Source of the DNA: an uncultured bacterium | GTDB taxonomy: Bacteria > Patescibacteriota > Patescibacteriia > 2-12-FULL-60-25 | NCBI GenBank assembly: GCA_937949995.1 | Contig: CALFEO010000026.1 | Span: 8,097 to 72,096, forward strand | Direction of reading: 5' to 3' | Length of the DNA: 64,000 nt | Shown here: one piece after another, positions 1 through 9,013 of the stretch | Numbering within the stretch: the first letter of the stretch is position 1 | Layout: the number at the start of each line of letters is the position of its first letter | Program-made: the position numbers and the translations under genes | Notes under the pieces: generated by a model | Told to the model about the DNA's origin: nothing | The model's database searches: none | Seen by the model: only the letters and a program-made list of their open reading frames with translations

Positions 1-1
1 T

Positions 2-415
2 CCCTTTGTCACCAAAGAGCAAGAAAAAAAAGAATTGGAACCCGCCGCCGAAGTTTTTCTTGAAATTAAAAACGGCACCAACTACGAAGGTTATGCGGCT
101 CGTGTTTCGCAAAAACTCAAATCATTGGGCTATCAAGTTCCGGATATCGGCAATGCCAAACATCGCGGTTACGAACGAAGCATTATCTACGATTTAACTG
201 ATGGCCAAATGCCCGAAGAGCTTGTTCGTCTGAAAAAAATTCTGGATGCGGATATTGCCAGCGCCAATCCCTCTGAAATCGACGATTCCGACAAACGTTC
301 CATTACCACAGAGGACATGGCCATCGAAACCCTCACCTCACCCAAAACTCAATTTCTCATTATCCTGGGCGATTCCAGCCTCGGCCTCATCCAGCCGTAC
401 GCGACAAATCAATAA
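2..415 (+). CDS. LytR C-terminal domain protein, 3' part only
   Basis: The reading frame is open to the left edge of the window, so the N-terminus lies outside. The visible 137 residues hold one LytR_C-type domain: a beta strand and the motif IKNGTNYEG, a helix ending in LGYQV, then GNAKHRGYERSIIYD, and a final strand FLIILGDSS. In the family this domain sits at the C-terminus of LytR-CpsA-Psr cell wall ligases or stands alone behind a membrane anchor. Which of these applies cannot be seen here. The stop is followed at once by the GTTCATCAAG repeat block. A TTG at 35 is an internal codon and not the start. Confidence 0.75.
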   Translation, partial: PFVTKEQEKKELEPAAEVFLEIKNGTNYEGYAARVSQKLKSLGYQVPDIGNAKHRGYERSIIYDLTDGQMPEELVRLKKILDADIASANPSEIDDSDKRSITTEDMAIETLTSPKTQFLIILGDSSLGLIQPYATNQ

Positions 416-735
416 CCGGTCTAACGTTCATAAAGTTCATCAAGACCAAAGTTAATCAGACCAAGTAACAAGTTCATCAAGACCAAAGTTCATCAAACCA
501 AGTAACAAGTTCGTCAAGTATAAAGTTCATCAAGAGTAACTCCAGCTTCTCTTGATGAGCTCTTGATGAACTTTAGACTTTAAACTTGATGAACTCTTAA
601 GTTGCTCTTGATGAACTTTAATCTTTAAACTTGATGAACTCTTAAGTTGCTCTTGATGAACTTTATACTTTTAACTTGATGAACTCTTAAGTTGCTCTTG
701 ATGAACTTTTTACTTTTAACTTGATAAACTCTATT
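416..735. repeat. GTTCATCAAG repeat block with 45-bp tandem array
   Basis: The spacer between the LytR_C gene and der is almost entirely repeat. Half-sites GTTCATCAAG lie on the left and CTTGATGAAC on the right. A 36-bp hairpin core is at 525-560 (arms 525-536 and 549-560, loop TAACTCCAGCTT). To its right a 45-bp unit is repeated in tandem, with the same CTTGATGAACTC phase at 585, 630, 675 and, degenerate, 720. Each unit holds two CTTGATGAAC words. About 48 bases before der are repeat-free and probably hold its promoter. Confidence 0.9.
525..560 (-). repeat. 36-bp hairpin element, copy 1
   Basis: Arm GTTCATCAAGAG, loop TAACTCCAGCTT, arm CTCTTGATGAGC. Read on the minus strand the loop is AAGCTGGAGTTA, identical to copy 2 on the other side of der. 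Confidence 0.85.
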
Positions 736-782
736 AAGGGTCAACTATTGATAAACAGACTTAGTTATGTTACAGTCCGCGC

Positions 783-2204
783 ATGACTAAACGTAAAAAT
801 ACAATCCCCAAAGTAGCTATTGTTGGACGTGCCAATGTGGGCAAATCCACGCTTTGGAATCGTTTATCCGAATCAAGCCGTGCCATAGTATCCGCAACCC
901 CCAACACAACCCGCGACCGCAACTCCACCACTTGCATCTGGCGCGGTGGTCTTATTGAGATTATCGACACGGGCGGCATGGATACCGGCTCCAAAGATGA
1001 AATCGAACGCGGTATAATCAAACAAGCCGAACTGGCCATTAAAGAAGCCGACCTGGTGCTTTTTATGGTTAATGCCAAAACCGGCATCATGCCTCAAGAT
1101 AAAGAATTGGCCAAAAAAACTTTACAGCTGAACAAAAACATCATACTCGTTGCCAACAAAGCCGACACACGCACCAATGTCGGCTCGGCTTTTGCCAAAG
1201 ATTCTTGGAAATTGAATCTTGGCGAACCTGTCGACATTTCGGCCGCCAATGGCCGTGGAGTCGGCGATCTTTTGGAACTGATTTTTGAACATTTGAAAAA
1301 GCGCGGAATCAAACCCGGAGATCCCGAAACTGCCAAATCCTTAAAAATTGTCTTGATGGGCCGTCCCAATGTCGGCAAATCATCATTAACCAACGCCATT
1401 TTACATCAAGAACGTTCCATCGTTTCTCCTATCGCCCACACAACCCGCGAACCGCTTGATACGAATTTCATTTGGGAAGGCAAACCGGTTACCATCATCG
1501 ATACCGCCGGCATGCGCAAACGATCACGCGTTTCCGGCAAAATCGAACACGAAGCCATCGACCGCAACCGCGAAGCATTGTTCCGCGCCGATGTAGCTGT
1601 GCTGATTTTGGATGCCGACGAAGATCCCCGCAAACAAGATAAAACTTTGGCCGGATTATTAAAGGATGCCAATCGCGGTTTGATAATCGTTGTAAATAAA
1701 TGGGATATGGTTCCCGATAAAAAAACCAATACCGCCAAAGAGTACGAAGCATCTATCAGAGCCGAACTCCCTTTTTTGGCCTGGGCTCCAATCATATTCA
1801 CTTCAGCCAAAAACAATCAACGCGTTTACGACATTCTAAAAACCGCTTTCGCCATTCAAGAAGAACGCCACCGCATCATTTCCGACAATGCTTTGGATAA
1901 ATTTCTCAAAAAAATCCTTGCTAAACAAAGTCCCAAGGCCGTAAGCGGCACCAAGGCCCCGTTTATTCAAAGCGTGGTTCAAACTCACACCGATCCGCCC
2001 ACCTTTCTTATTACCTTGCGCGGATCCAAAATCAAACTGCAAGAATCCTGGATAAGATTTTTTGTAAATCAATTGCGCGCCAAATTCGGTTTTTCCGGCT
2101 GTCCGGTAATCGCCAAAGTCGATTACGATGATACACCCGTCGTAACTCCCAAAGGCAACAAACGCGGCAAAAGACCAATCGGCCGCAAAGGATTCAGATA
2201 CTAG
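783..2204 (+). CDS. der: GTPase Der (EngA)
   Basis: Two tandem GTPase domains and a C-terminal KH-like domain identify this essential 50S ribosome assembly factor. Domain 1 has the P-loop GRANVGKST (residues 15-23), DTGG (62-65) and NKAD (125-128). Domain 2 has GRPNVGKS (193-200), DTAG (240-243) and NKWD (305-308). The rest, to residue 473, is the KH-like part with a basic tail (GNKRGKRPIGRKG), as is usual for the family. No Shine-Dalgarno sequence precedes the ATG. The gene stands alone between two inverted copies of the same intergenic repeat block. Confidence 0.97.
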   Translation: MTKRKNTIPKVAIVGRANVGKSTLWNRLSESSRAIVSATPNTTRDRNSTTCIWRGGLIEIIDTGGMDTGSKDEIERGIIKQAELAIKEADLVLFMVNAKTGIMPQDKELAKKTLQLNKNIILVANKADTRTNVGSAFAKDSWKLNLGEPVDISAANGRGVGDLLELIFEHLKKRGIKPGDPETAKSLKIVLMGRPNVGKSSLTNAILHQERSIVSPIAHTTREPLDTNFIWEGKPVTIIDTAGMRKRSRVSGKIEHEAIDRNREALFRADVAVLILDADEDPRKQDKTLAGLLKDANRGLIIVVNKWDMVPDKKTNTAKEYEASIRAELPFLAWAPIIFTSAKNNQRVYDILKTAFAIQEERHRIISDNALDKFLKKILAKQSPKAVSGTKAPFIQSVVQTHTDPPTFLITLRGSKIKLQESWIRFFVNQLRAKFGFSGCPVIAKVDYDDTPVVTPKGNKRGKRPIGRKGFRY

Positions 2205-2395
2205 ATGAGTTTATCAGGTCAAAAGTAAAAAGTTCATCAAGAGTAACTTAAGAGTTTATCAAGTTTAAAGTCTAAAGTTCATCAAGAGCTCATCAAGAGA
2301 AGCTGGAGTTACTCTTGATGAACTTTATACTTGATGAACTTGTTACTTGGTCTGATAAACTTTTAGCTTGATGAACTTTAATCTTAAATACCGCT
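2205..2395. repeat. GTTCATCAAG repeat block after der
   Basis: The block starts directly after the der stop. Half-sites read GTTCATCAAG up to the central hairpin at 2288-2323 and CTTGATGAAC after it, so the block is a large imperfect palindrome. Its right half (CTTTATACTTGATGAAC, then TTGTTACTTGGT) and left half match the block before der on the opposite strand over well over 100 bases. Confidence 0.9.
2288..2323 (+). repeat. 36-bp hairpin element, copy 2
   Basis: Arm GCTCATCAAGAG, loop AAGCTGGAGTTA, arm CTCTTGATGAAC. It is the exact reverse complement of copy 1. Confidence 0.88.
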
Positions 2396-2429
2396 TGCTC
2401 GACTTATTGCGGGATGTTAAATTATTGTC

Positions 2430-3017
2430 ATGAAGATCATTGCGGGCTTGGGCAATCCCGGCCAAGAATATTTAAAAACACGGCACAATGCCGGTTTTTG
2501 GGTTTTAGATGAATTGGCTTCGAAATATAATACCGAGTGGAAAAAATCTCGTGCGCATAAAGCCGAAGTCTCATCTCTCACTATCGATCAAGAAAAAATA
2601 TTGCTCGCCAAACCGCAAACTTTCATGAATTTAAGCGGACAAAGCTTGGTATCGCTCATGCAATATTACAAACTTGCCCCGGAAAACATCCTCATCGTCC
2701 ACGACGATCTGGATCTGGAACCGGGCTGTTTTACTTTTACTATGGGAGGCAATCCGGCCGGTCACAACGGCATCAAATCCGTTTACGAACTGACCGGCCA
2801 AAAATTTCCACGCCTTCGCCTCGGCATCGGCCGTCCGCCCAAACCCGGCCCGGCTCCCAAACAATGGGTTTTGGAAGTCCCCAACACAACTGACGGCAAG
2901 TTGATAAAAAAAGCCGTCAAAGATTCGGCCTCCGCAATCACGGATTGGATTACTCTCGGCACCCCCAAAGCCATGAACCGCTGGAACTCCCACAAAAAAG
3001 CTTCCGGTGCAAAGTAG
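2430..3017 (+). CDS. pth: Peptidyl-tRNA hydrolase
   Basis: This enzyme releases tRNA from stalled peptidyl-tRNA by cleaving the ester bond. The bacterial Pth signatures are all present: GLGNPG (6-11), the catalytic histidine in TRHNAGF (H19), PQTFMNLSG (62-70), HDDLD (91-95, D93 catalytic) and GHNGIKS (111-117). The length of 195 residues is normal. The region around FTFTMGGNPAGHNG is a slightly altered form of the usual GG-x-GGHNG loop. No Shine-Dalgarno sequence is visible. The stop TAG runs straight into a repeat block. Confidence 0.97.
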   Translation: MKIIAGLGNPGQEYLKTRHNAGFWVLDELASKYNTEWKKSRAHKAEVSSLTIDQEKILLAKPQTFMNLSGQSLVSLMQYYKLAPENILIVHDDLDLEPGCFTFTMGGNPAGHNGIKSVYELTGQKFPRLRLGIGRPPKPGPAPKQWVLEVPNTTDGKLIKKAVKDSASAITDWITLGTPKAMNRWNSHKKASGAK

Positions 3018-3132
3018 CAAACGGATCAAGAGTTCATCAAGAGAAGCCTAAGCCACTCTTGATGAACTTTAGACTTGATGAACGTTACGAACGTTACGAA
3101 CGTTATAAACGTTAATAACGTTATCAACGTCA
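3018..3132. repeat. Hairpin element copy 3 followed by AACGTT tandem tract
   Basis: The 36-bp hairpin is at 3032-3067 (loop AAGCCTAAGCCA). From about 3080 a tract of imperfect AACGTTACG, AACGTTATA and AACGTTAAT words follows. It lies between pth and dprA. Confidence 0.88.
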
Positions 3133-3240
3133 AACAATACTTCAGTTGTTCTATTCTGCCTACGGAACAAAAGCAACGGGATTGGAGGGGCGCTCCCACA
3201 GCAACCGTCCGCAAGCAGAACACAACAGCCGAAGTCGGTT

Positions 3241-4392
3241 ATGTCTTATCAAAAAAACTCCGCACTTGTCAACAGCCCTTGGTCCGACTCTCGTCTGGGC
3301 TGGTTGGGTTTGGCTTGGTACGAAAAATTCGGACCGGCAAGTCTGGGAAAACTGGCTCGTCACTTTAATCAAGACGGCGGACAAAATGCTTGGCAAGCCA
3401 AAACCCAAGAACTCGTCGAACTCGGCATCAACGAAAAATCCGCCAAAGATTTTTGTCTTTGGCGAGAAAAACAAGATCTGCAAATTCTGCAAAAGTCATT
3501 AACCGAACACGGCATTGATTTTATACTTCCTTGGGATAAAACCTATCCTCCCATTTTTCGCGAATCACACAATCCTCCGGGCGCTTTATTTTGGCGCGGA
3601 GCACCAATGGATAATCGACCCTGGATAGCGGTGGTCGGCACGCGCAAAATGAGCGCCTACGGTGAAAGAGCAGTAAAAATTATTGTTCGCGGATTAGTCG
3701 AAAAAGGCGCGGGTATCATTTCCGGATTGGCTTTGGGAATCGACGGTGCCGCGCATAAATCCGCTTTGGAAAACAATGGCAAAACTTTGGCTGTGCTCGG
3801 ATCGGGTATCGACAGCCCCTCCATCTATCCGGCGGCACATCAAAAATTAGGCGAACAAATTTTGCTCTCCGGAGGAGCCTTGATCAGTGAATATCCTCCT
3901 AAAACTCCGGGGTTAAAACATAATTTTCCGCAACGCAATCGCATCATCGCTTCTTTGGCTCAAGCCACTGTGGTTGTCGAGGCGGATTTAAACTCCGGTT
4001 CCGTCTTAACAGCTAAAAACGCTTTGGAAAATAACCGCGATGTTTATGCTGTTCCCGGTCCCATTACAAGCGCAGCCAGCCGAGGAACTCATGCGCTTAT
4101 CCGCCAAGGCGCAACCATCTGTGAATCAGCCGACGACATTTTAAATTCACCGGCACCCGGGCAAAATATGGTCACCGCTTTCAAACGCGAACTGACAATG
4201 GACGAAAACAATATTCTCAACCTTTGCATAACCCCCGCTCATATCGACGATTTAGCCCGTCATCTGAAGACATCAGCCGCGCATATAACCGCAACTTGCA
4301 TGCACTTGGAACTTGACAACATCCTAACCAACATCGGCAACCAAACCTACGAAATAACCCCCACCGGCCGTAACTTGCTTAAACTGCGCTAA
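3241..4392 (+). CDS. dprA: DNA-processing protein DprA (Smf)
   Basis: DprA binds incoming single-stranded DNA during natural transformation and loads RecA. The Rossmann-like core is clear: VVGTRKMSAYG (131-141), ISGLALGIDGAAH (160-172), VLGSGID (185-191), FPQRNRIIA (229-237), SGSVLTAKNAL (252-262) and VPGPITSAASRGTH (271-284). The N-terminal 100 residues are helical, and residues from about 315 form the small winged-helix domain common in DprA. The ATG at 3241 gives the family's usual N-terminus. Its presence suggests DNA uptake capacity, which is common in this bacterial radiation (inference). Confidence 0.95.
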   Translation: MSYQKNSALVNSPWSDSRLGWLGLAWYEKFGPASLGKLARHFNQDGGQNAWQAKTQELVELGINEKSAKDFCLWREKQDLQILQKSLTEHGIDFILPWDKTYPPIFRESHNPPGALFWRGAPMDNRPWIAVVGTRKMSAYGERAVKIIVRGLVEKGAGIISGLALGIDGAAHKSALENNGKTLAVLGSGIDSPSIYPAAHQKLGEQILLSGGALISEYPPKTPGLKHNFPQRNRIIASLAQATVVVEADLNSGSVLTAKNALENNRDVYAVPGPITSAASRGTHALIRQGATICESADDILNSPAPGQNMVTAFKRELTMDENNILNLCITPAHIDDLARHLKTSAAHITATCMHLELDNILTNIGNQTYEITPTGRNLLKLR

Positions 4393-4412
4393 CGCTAATC
4401 TAAAACAAACCT

Positions 4413-4571
4413 CGTAGGGATAAACCTCGTGTTTATCCGCTCCTCATGAATTAATCATTCGGTAATTATTGATTTATAAATAAATTACCGTGAGTCATAT
4501 TGTAAGCACGGATAAACACCCCGCAAAACTCACTTCGTTCATAAACGGGGCAGGCAAGGTTTATCCCTACG
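4413..4571. repeat. CGTAGGGATAAACC inverted-repeat element, copy 1
   Basis: Left end CGTAGGGATAAACC, then TCGTGTTTATCCG. The matching inner word CGGATAAACACC lies to the right, and the right end is GGTTTATCCCTACG. The outer terminal repeats are perfect over 14 bases. The interior holds CCCCG and CGGGG arms around ACTCACTTCGTTC. No coding capacity is convincing. It resembles a non-autonomous (MITE-like) element; three relatives occur in the window. Confidence 0.8.
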
Positions 4572-4583
4572 AAAACCAATTCG

Positions 4584-4805
4584 TCATTCCCTCGTCCTCC
4601 ATCGTCATTCCCTCGAAGGAGGGAATCCACAGAGCCGGTAATAACAGTGGAGATTTCTCACGTTCGTTCGAAATGACAAAAATGGTTATTTTAGCTAGTG
4701 GCTGGAAGCTAGTAGCTAGTAGCTGATAAAGGCGAATGCGCCTTTGGAGCAGAAATGACAAACCATGGTTGGTTTGGCTAGTGGCTAGAAGCTAGTGGCT
4801 AGAAA
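4584..4805. repeat. GTCATT repeat plus AGCTAG tracts upstream of topA
   Basis: 4601-4679 holds GTCATTCCC, GGAATCCACAGAGCC, ACAGTGGAGATTTCTCAC and AAATGAC in order. AGCTAG-type tracts follow at 4691-4727 and 4779-4802, with GCGCCTTTGGAGCAGAAATG between. The same succession occurs inverted at 9940-10130. The rest of the spacer up to topA (4806-4894) holds no repeat and presumably the topA promoter. Confidence 0.85.
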
Positions 4806-4894
4806 TTTGCATGTTAGTTTTGCTAAATTTAGCCAAATTATTTATCCCTGCTTGTTGATTCAGCCGAACTCTGATATCTTTTCAAGCATTGTAT

Positions 4895-7126
4895 ATGAAA
4901 CTAGTTATCGTAGAATCTCCCACTAAAGCCAAAACAATCACCCGCTTTTTGGGCAATGGTTATAAAGTAATCGCGTCCATGGGCCATATTCGCGATCTCC
5001 CCAAATCCAAATTGGGGGTCGATGTGGATAAAGACTTTGAACCGCAATATCTTATTCCCCGCGATAATAAAGCCAAGGTGAAAGAAATCAAAGATTTGGG
5101 CAAAAAATCCTCCGAAATCTATTTTGCGACTGACGAAGACCGCGAAGGAGAGGCCATCAGCTGGCATTTGGCGCAAATATTGGAAGAAGATCCGCAAAAA
5201 TTGAAACGCATTACTTTTCACGAAATTACCAAGGATGCCATATTAAACGCCATCAACAATCCCCGTCCGCTGGATATGAAACTGGTTGACGCTCAGCAAG
5301 CCCGCCGTGTCTTGGATCGATTGGTGGGCTACAAACTCTCACCGTTTCTCTGGCGCCACATGAAACGCGGTCTTTCGGCCGGACGCGTTCAATCCGTAGC
5401 TGTTCGTCTAATCGTTGAACGCGAACGAATAATCAAAGATTTCAAACCCGAAGAATATTGGAGTATCGAAGGCGGTTTTTTAAATACGCAAGAACAACTC
5501 ATCGAAACCAAACTTCAAGCCATTAAAGGCAAATCTTTGGATAAAATGGACATAAAAGATAAAGCGTCGGCTGATGATATTATCAATGCCTGCAAAAAAG
5601 AAACTTTTACCATTTCCGCAATCGAACAAAAAGAAAAATCCAAAAGCCCGCCGGCTCCGTTTACAACATCTTCTTTACAGCAAGAAGCCAACAATAAACT
5701 TGGCTTTTCCGCAAAACAAACCATGGCTCTGGCGCAAAAACTTTACGAAGGTCTGGATATCGGTTCCGAAGGCTCGGTTGGTTTAATCACCTACATGCGT
5801 ACCGACAGCTTGAATTTGGCGCAAAAATTTACCGAAGAGGCCGCGGATTTTGTCGCTAAAACTTTTGGCAAAGAGATGGTTGTGGAAAAAACCCGCACCT
5901 ACAAAACCAAATCCAAAGGCGCTCAAGAAGCTCATGAGGCAATTCGTCCCACCGATCCGGCACGCACTCCGGAATCCATCGCCGATTATTTGGATAAAAA
6001 CATGCTCAAACTGTATACGTTGATTTGGCAAAGATCCGTGGCCACGCAAATGGTTGATGCAAAACTTAACGCCACGCGCATCGACATCACGGGCGGTGAT
6101 TACAATTTCCGTGCCACCGGCCAGCAAGTGGTTAAAGAAGGTTATCTCAAACTCTATCCCGATCAAGAAAAAGATAAACTCCTGCCCGAGGTCAAAGACG
6201 GCGAATCAATGAAAATCAAAGACATCTCCGGCACACAGCATTTTACCGAACCCCCCGCCCGCTACAGCGACGCTACTTTGGTTAAAGCTTTGGAAGAAAA
6301 CGGCATTGGCCGCCCAAGTACCTATTCTCCAACGATTTCCACGATCATCGAACGCGGTTATGTGGAACGCGATGAAAAAAAACGCCTCAAACCCATGGAT
6401 ATCGCTTTTGATGTTACCGATATGCTGGTAAAACGTTTTCCGGATATTGTAGATACGGCTTTTACCGCCCGCATGGAAAGTTCGCTCGACCATGTCGCCG
6501 AAGGCAACATGAATTGGCGTCCACTGATCCAAGCTTTTTACGGTCCGTTTAACATGCAATTGGAACAGCAAGAAAAAGAACTGGATGCCGTTACCCAACA
6601 AGAAGCCGAAGGCGAACTTTGCGATAAATGCGGTAAACCCATGGCCGTCAAACATGGCCGTTTTGGCAAATTCTTGGCCTGTACCGGCTATCCCGAATGC
6701 AAATCCACCCGCCCCATGGCCGGCGCTCCCGCTTTACCCGAACCCGAAGCAACAGATCAAACCTGTACGGCTTGCGGTGCACCCATGGTCAAAAAAGTCG
6801 GTCGCTTCGGTCCGTTTTTAGCCTGTTCCAAATATCCCGAATGCAAAACCATTATCAACATCGAAATCCCCGTTTTGGATCAAAACGGCAACGAAATCAT
6901 GTGCCCGACTTGCGGCAAAAATCGCATCTTGGAACGCAAATCAAAAAAAGGCAAAGTCTTTTATTCTTGCTCCGGCTACCCCGCATGTAAACAAGCTTTC
7001 TGGGACCGCCCCACCGGCGAAGCCTGCCCATCGTGCGGATTCGGTACTTTGGTCAAAAAAGGCAAAACCATCTACTGCCCCGACAAAGACAACTGCAAAT
7101 TCAAAAAAACCATAGAACTCGAATAA
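4895..7126 (+). CDS. topA: DNA topoisomerase I
   Basis: Type IA topoisomerase that relaxes negative supercoils. The TOPRIM domain opens the protein (MKLVIVESPTKAKT) and includes TDEDREGEA (about 79-87). The active-site tyrosine is in ITYMRTDSL (Y300). Four C-terminal four-cysteine zinc ribbons follow: CDKCG to YPEC, CTACG to YPEC, CPTCG to YPAC, and CPSCG to DNC. The 743-residue length suits a bacterial TopA with several zinc domains. The ATG at 4895 is chosen over a TTG two codons upstream because family proteins begin MK-L-hydrophobic-VESP. No Shine-Dalgarno sequence is visible. Confidence 0.97.
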   Translation: MKLVIVESPTKAKTITRFLGNGYKVIASMGHIRDLPKSKLGVDVDKDFEPQYLIPRDNKAKVKEIKDLGKKSSEIYFATDEDREGEAISWHLAQILEEDPQKLKRITFHEITKDAILNAINNPRPLDMKLVDAQQARRVLDRLVGYKLSPFLWRHMKRGLSAGRVQSVAVRLIVERERIIKDFKPEEYWSIEGGFLNTQEQLIETKLQAIKGKSLDKMDIKDKASADDIINACKKETFTISAIEQKEKSKSPPAPFTTSSLQQEANNKLGFSAKQTMALAQKLYEGLDIGSEGSVGLITYMRTDSLNLAQKFTEEAADFVAKTFGKEMVVEKTRTYKTKSKGAQEAHEAIRPTDPARTPESIADYLDKNMLKLYTLIWQRSVATQMVDAKLNATRIDITGGDYNFRATGQQVVKEGYLKLYPDQEKDKLLPEVKDGESMKIKDISGTQHFTEPPARYSDATLVKALEENGIGRPSTYSPTISTIIERGYVERDEKKRLKPMDIAFDVTDMLVKRFPDIVDTAFTARMESSLDHVAEGNMNWRPLIQAFYGPFNMQLEQQEKELDAVTQQEAEGELCDKCGKPMAVKHGRFGKFLACTGYPECKSTRPMAGAPALPEPEATDQTCTACGAPMVKKVGRFGPFLACSKYPECKTIINIEIPVLDQNGNEIMCPTCGKNRILERKSKKGKVFYSCSGYPACKQAFWDRPTGEACPSCGFGTLVKKGKTIYCPDKDNCKFKKTIELE

Positions 7127-7151
7127 CCTCATCTCTTGAGAACAAAGACTG

Positions 7152-7185
7152 AAAAACCCGATTATGATTTTTTCTCGGGTTTTTT
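7152..7185. terminator. Bidirectional terminator, topA / convergent gene
   Basis: AAAAACCCGA and TCGGGTTTTTT flank a 13-base loop, giving a U-run on both strands. On the minus strand the hairpin includes the last codons and the stop of the convergent gene. Confidence 0.8.
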
Positions 7186-8835
7186 ATTTACCCAATCTTC
7201 GGCTTTTTTCATTTTTTCATCAAAAAATTTACCGGCTCCGTTTACAGCATCCGAAAGCGCGCCGATCGGATCTCCTTTAACAATCGACCTCTCAAGAAAA
7301 TTAAAAAAATGATAAACGCCGTTGCCCAGCATTTCGGTTATCTTGAATGGTCTAAAAATTGTTTTAAAAATCTTCCCGCCCAACCATGCTCCGGCTATCA
7401 ACCCCGCACCCGCAAGTATACCCGCGCCGGTTGCCGCTTTGCGGAATCTGGGACTATTTTTCCACCAAGATGATTTTGGCTCGGGCGCTTGATCCAGATA
7501 CTCTTCAATTTTTCCGGTTTTTTTCGCTTCTTGACTTTCCGGGATATCATCAGAGCCGGCCGGCGCTTCACCTATCGCTTCACTTTGCGGTTTAAGCAAA
7601 ATCTTTTCCTGTTCATTGCGATTTTTAAGCATCAAAGCTTCAATGGACGCGATCTCTCTGTCTTTCTCTTGCATTTGATTTTGCACTTCTTTGCTTAAAG
7701 GAGCTTTATATCCAACTTCAGCGCGAGCTCTCATTTTTATTTTTTGCTTTTCTTGTTTTAATTGCTCTATACGCGCTTCTTGTTCGTCAATCTCTTTCTG
7801 AATCTTTTCCACCCGCTTGCGATCAAACGGATTTATTTTATTCCAACTTTCTGCCGAGATTCCATTTTTTTGCAATAATTTGGTCAAAGCCAAAACCCCG
7901 CTCGTAGTCAACAATCCCGAAACCAAATCCAAGTCCTTTGGAATTCCCAATCCTTTTAAGGTACCGCCTTCTTCCACAACATCCACTTCGGTTGATTCGG
8001 GAGCCTCATAAATTTTTTCATAACCTTTGGCCGGCTCCGCCGGAATCGTGTCAACCGAACCGTATTCCGCAACAACAGGTTCTTGAATTCCGGTATCTTC
8101 TTGCACAACCACCCCCTCATGCAAATCAATAATCGTAGCTTTTGATTTTACAGGCGATTCCACTCCCGAAACATCAGTCAAAGTCACAGCCGGCATATCC
8201 AAGGTTCGAGATAATGGCTCAACTTCCATATCCAATGTCTTGGGTAAATTCGAACCAATATTCTCGTCAGTTGTAAAATTCTCTCTCAATGTTTTTCTAT
8301 CCGTTGTTTTTGGCACCGGCTCATCAATACGAAAATCTTCACCGCCAATCAATCTTCCTTCTTCTGCCTTGGTACTTTCAATATCTTCACCGCCTCTATA
8401 AACCGCCCTCAATGTCTTTCTGTCCGCTAAAGTTGGCGATAACAATATACTCTCTTCTCCTCCATCATTCTCAACCTCCTCCGCATGCTCCAATGTCAAT
8501 GGTTCTCTCACGGTCAAGTCATCCGGTACTTCCCGACCAGCATCGCTCCCGATCACCGCGCGTAAATCTTCTTCAGCCTTTGCCGATGCCGCATTAATAC
8601 GATCAATTGCTTGCGCACGAGCTTCTTCGATGCCGGGTTCATGAACCTCTGAAGGATCCACAGGCTTTATTTGTTCAGCCACCGCTCCTTTTCTTTCGGC
8701 TATCAACTTCTGAAAACCCTTCAGATCCGCAAAAGTACCCAATCCCCCGCCGGATTTTTGAACTGATTCTAAAGGACTTTCAGACGCTTCGTCCTCCAAT
8801 GTCAAATCTCTGGCAAGTTGCTCTCTTCTGCTCAT
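7162..8835 (-). CDS. Hypothetical acidic coiled-coil protein with C-terminal membrane segment
   Basis: I do not recognise this 557-residue protein. The N-terminal 300 residues are acidic and low in structure, with short internal repeats: DRKTLRAVYRGGEDI and DRKTLRENFTTDENI, then KTLDM and RTLDM. Residues about 340-410 are a charged coiled coil (EKIQKEIDEQEARIEQLKQE). Residues about 467-490 form a glycine/alanine-rich hydrophobic segment (GAGILAGAGLIAGAWLGG) fit for one membrane pass, followed by an amphipathic tail with KPEKKS at the end. No signal peptide is seen. It converges on topA and shares its terminator; the start lacks a Shine-Dalgarno sequence. A tail-anchored scaffold is possible but unproven. 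Confidence 0.7.
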   Translation of the reverse strand: MSRREQLARDLTLEDEASESPLESVQKSGGGLGTFADLKGFQKLIAERKGAVAEQIKPVDPSEVHEPGIEEARAQAIDRINAASAKAEEDLRAVIGSDAGREVPDDLTVREPLTLEHAEEVENDGGEESILLSPTLADRKTLRAVYRGGEDIESTKAEEGRLIGGEDFRIDEPVPKTTDRKTLRENFTTDENIGSNLPKTLDMEVEPLSRTLDMPAVTLTDVSGVESPVKSKATIIDLHEGVVVQEDTGIQEPVVAEYGSVDTIPAEPAKGYEKIYEAPESTEVDVVEEGGTLKGLGIPKDLDLVSGLLTTSGVLALTKLLQKNGISAESWNKINPFDRKRVEKIQKEIDEQEARIEQLKQEKQKIKMRARAEVGYKAPLSKEVQNQMQEKDREIASIEALMLKNRNEQEKILLKPQSEAIGEAPAGSDDIPESQEAKKTGKIEEYLDQAPEPKSSWWKNSPRFRKAATGAGILAGAGLIAGAWLGGKIFKTIFRPFKITEMLGNGVYHFFNFLERSIVKGDPIGALSDAVNGAGKFFDEKMKKAEDWVNKKPEKKS

Positions 8836-8938
8836 ATATAACTAATTCTAGCACTTTTTTTGTATTTTCACCACTTCACATCAAATCATCTCTGATTGAT
8901 ATACTCTTTTAACTTGCAGACATTTAATCCTCCTAATC

Positions 8939-8967
8939 TTGACAAAACTCAATTTTTATGCTAATTT
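8939..8967 (+). promoter_or_regulatory. Promoter of the cold-shock-like fusion gene
   Basis: TTGACA, 17 bases, TAATTT, with a TG one base before the -10 (extended -10). The predicted transcript has a leader of about 40 bases before a strong GGAGG ribosome binding site at 9005-9009. Confidence 0.7.
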
Positions 8968-9013
8968 AAGCCATTCAGTGAAATGGATCACTGATTTTTA
9001 CATCGGAGGAATC

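Noticed and set aside
585..725. CRISPR array
   Set aside because: The 45-bp period has no unique spacers and there are no cas genes; it is a plain tandem repeat.
525..2323. Composite transposon carrying der
   Set aside because: There is no transposase, and der is an essential, vertically inherited gene; the inverted blocks belong to a family spread over the window.
3146..3502. Open frames upstream of and overlapping dprA
   Set aside because: Shadows of dprA and of repeat words; the DprA start at 3241 explains the region.
4490..4726. 78-codon frame upstream of topA
   Set aside because: It consists of repeat DNA (inverted-repeat element, GTCATT unit, AGCTAG tract).
8939..9013. TTG start giving a 311-residue version of the cold-shock-like fusion protein
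   Set aside because: The TTG is part of the TTGACA -35 box, and GGAGG lies four bases before ATG 9014.
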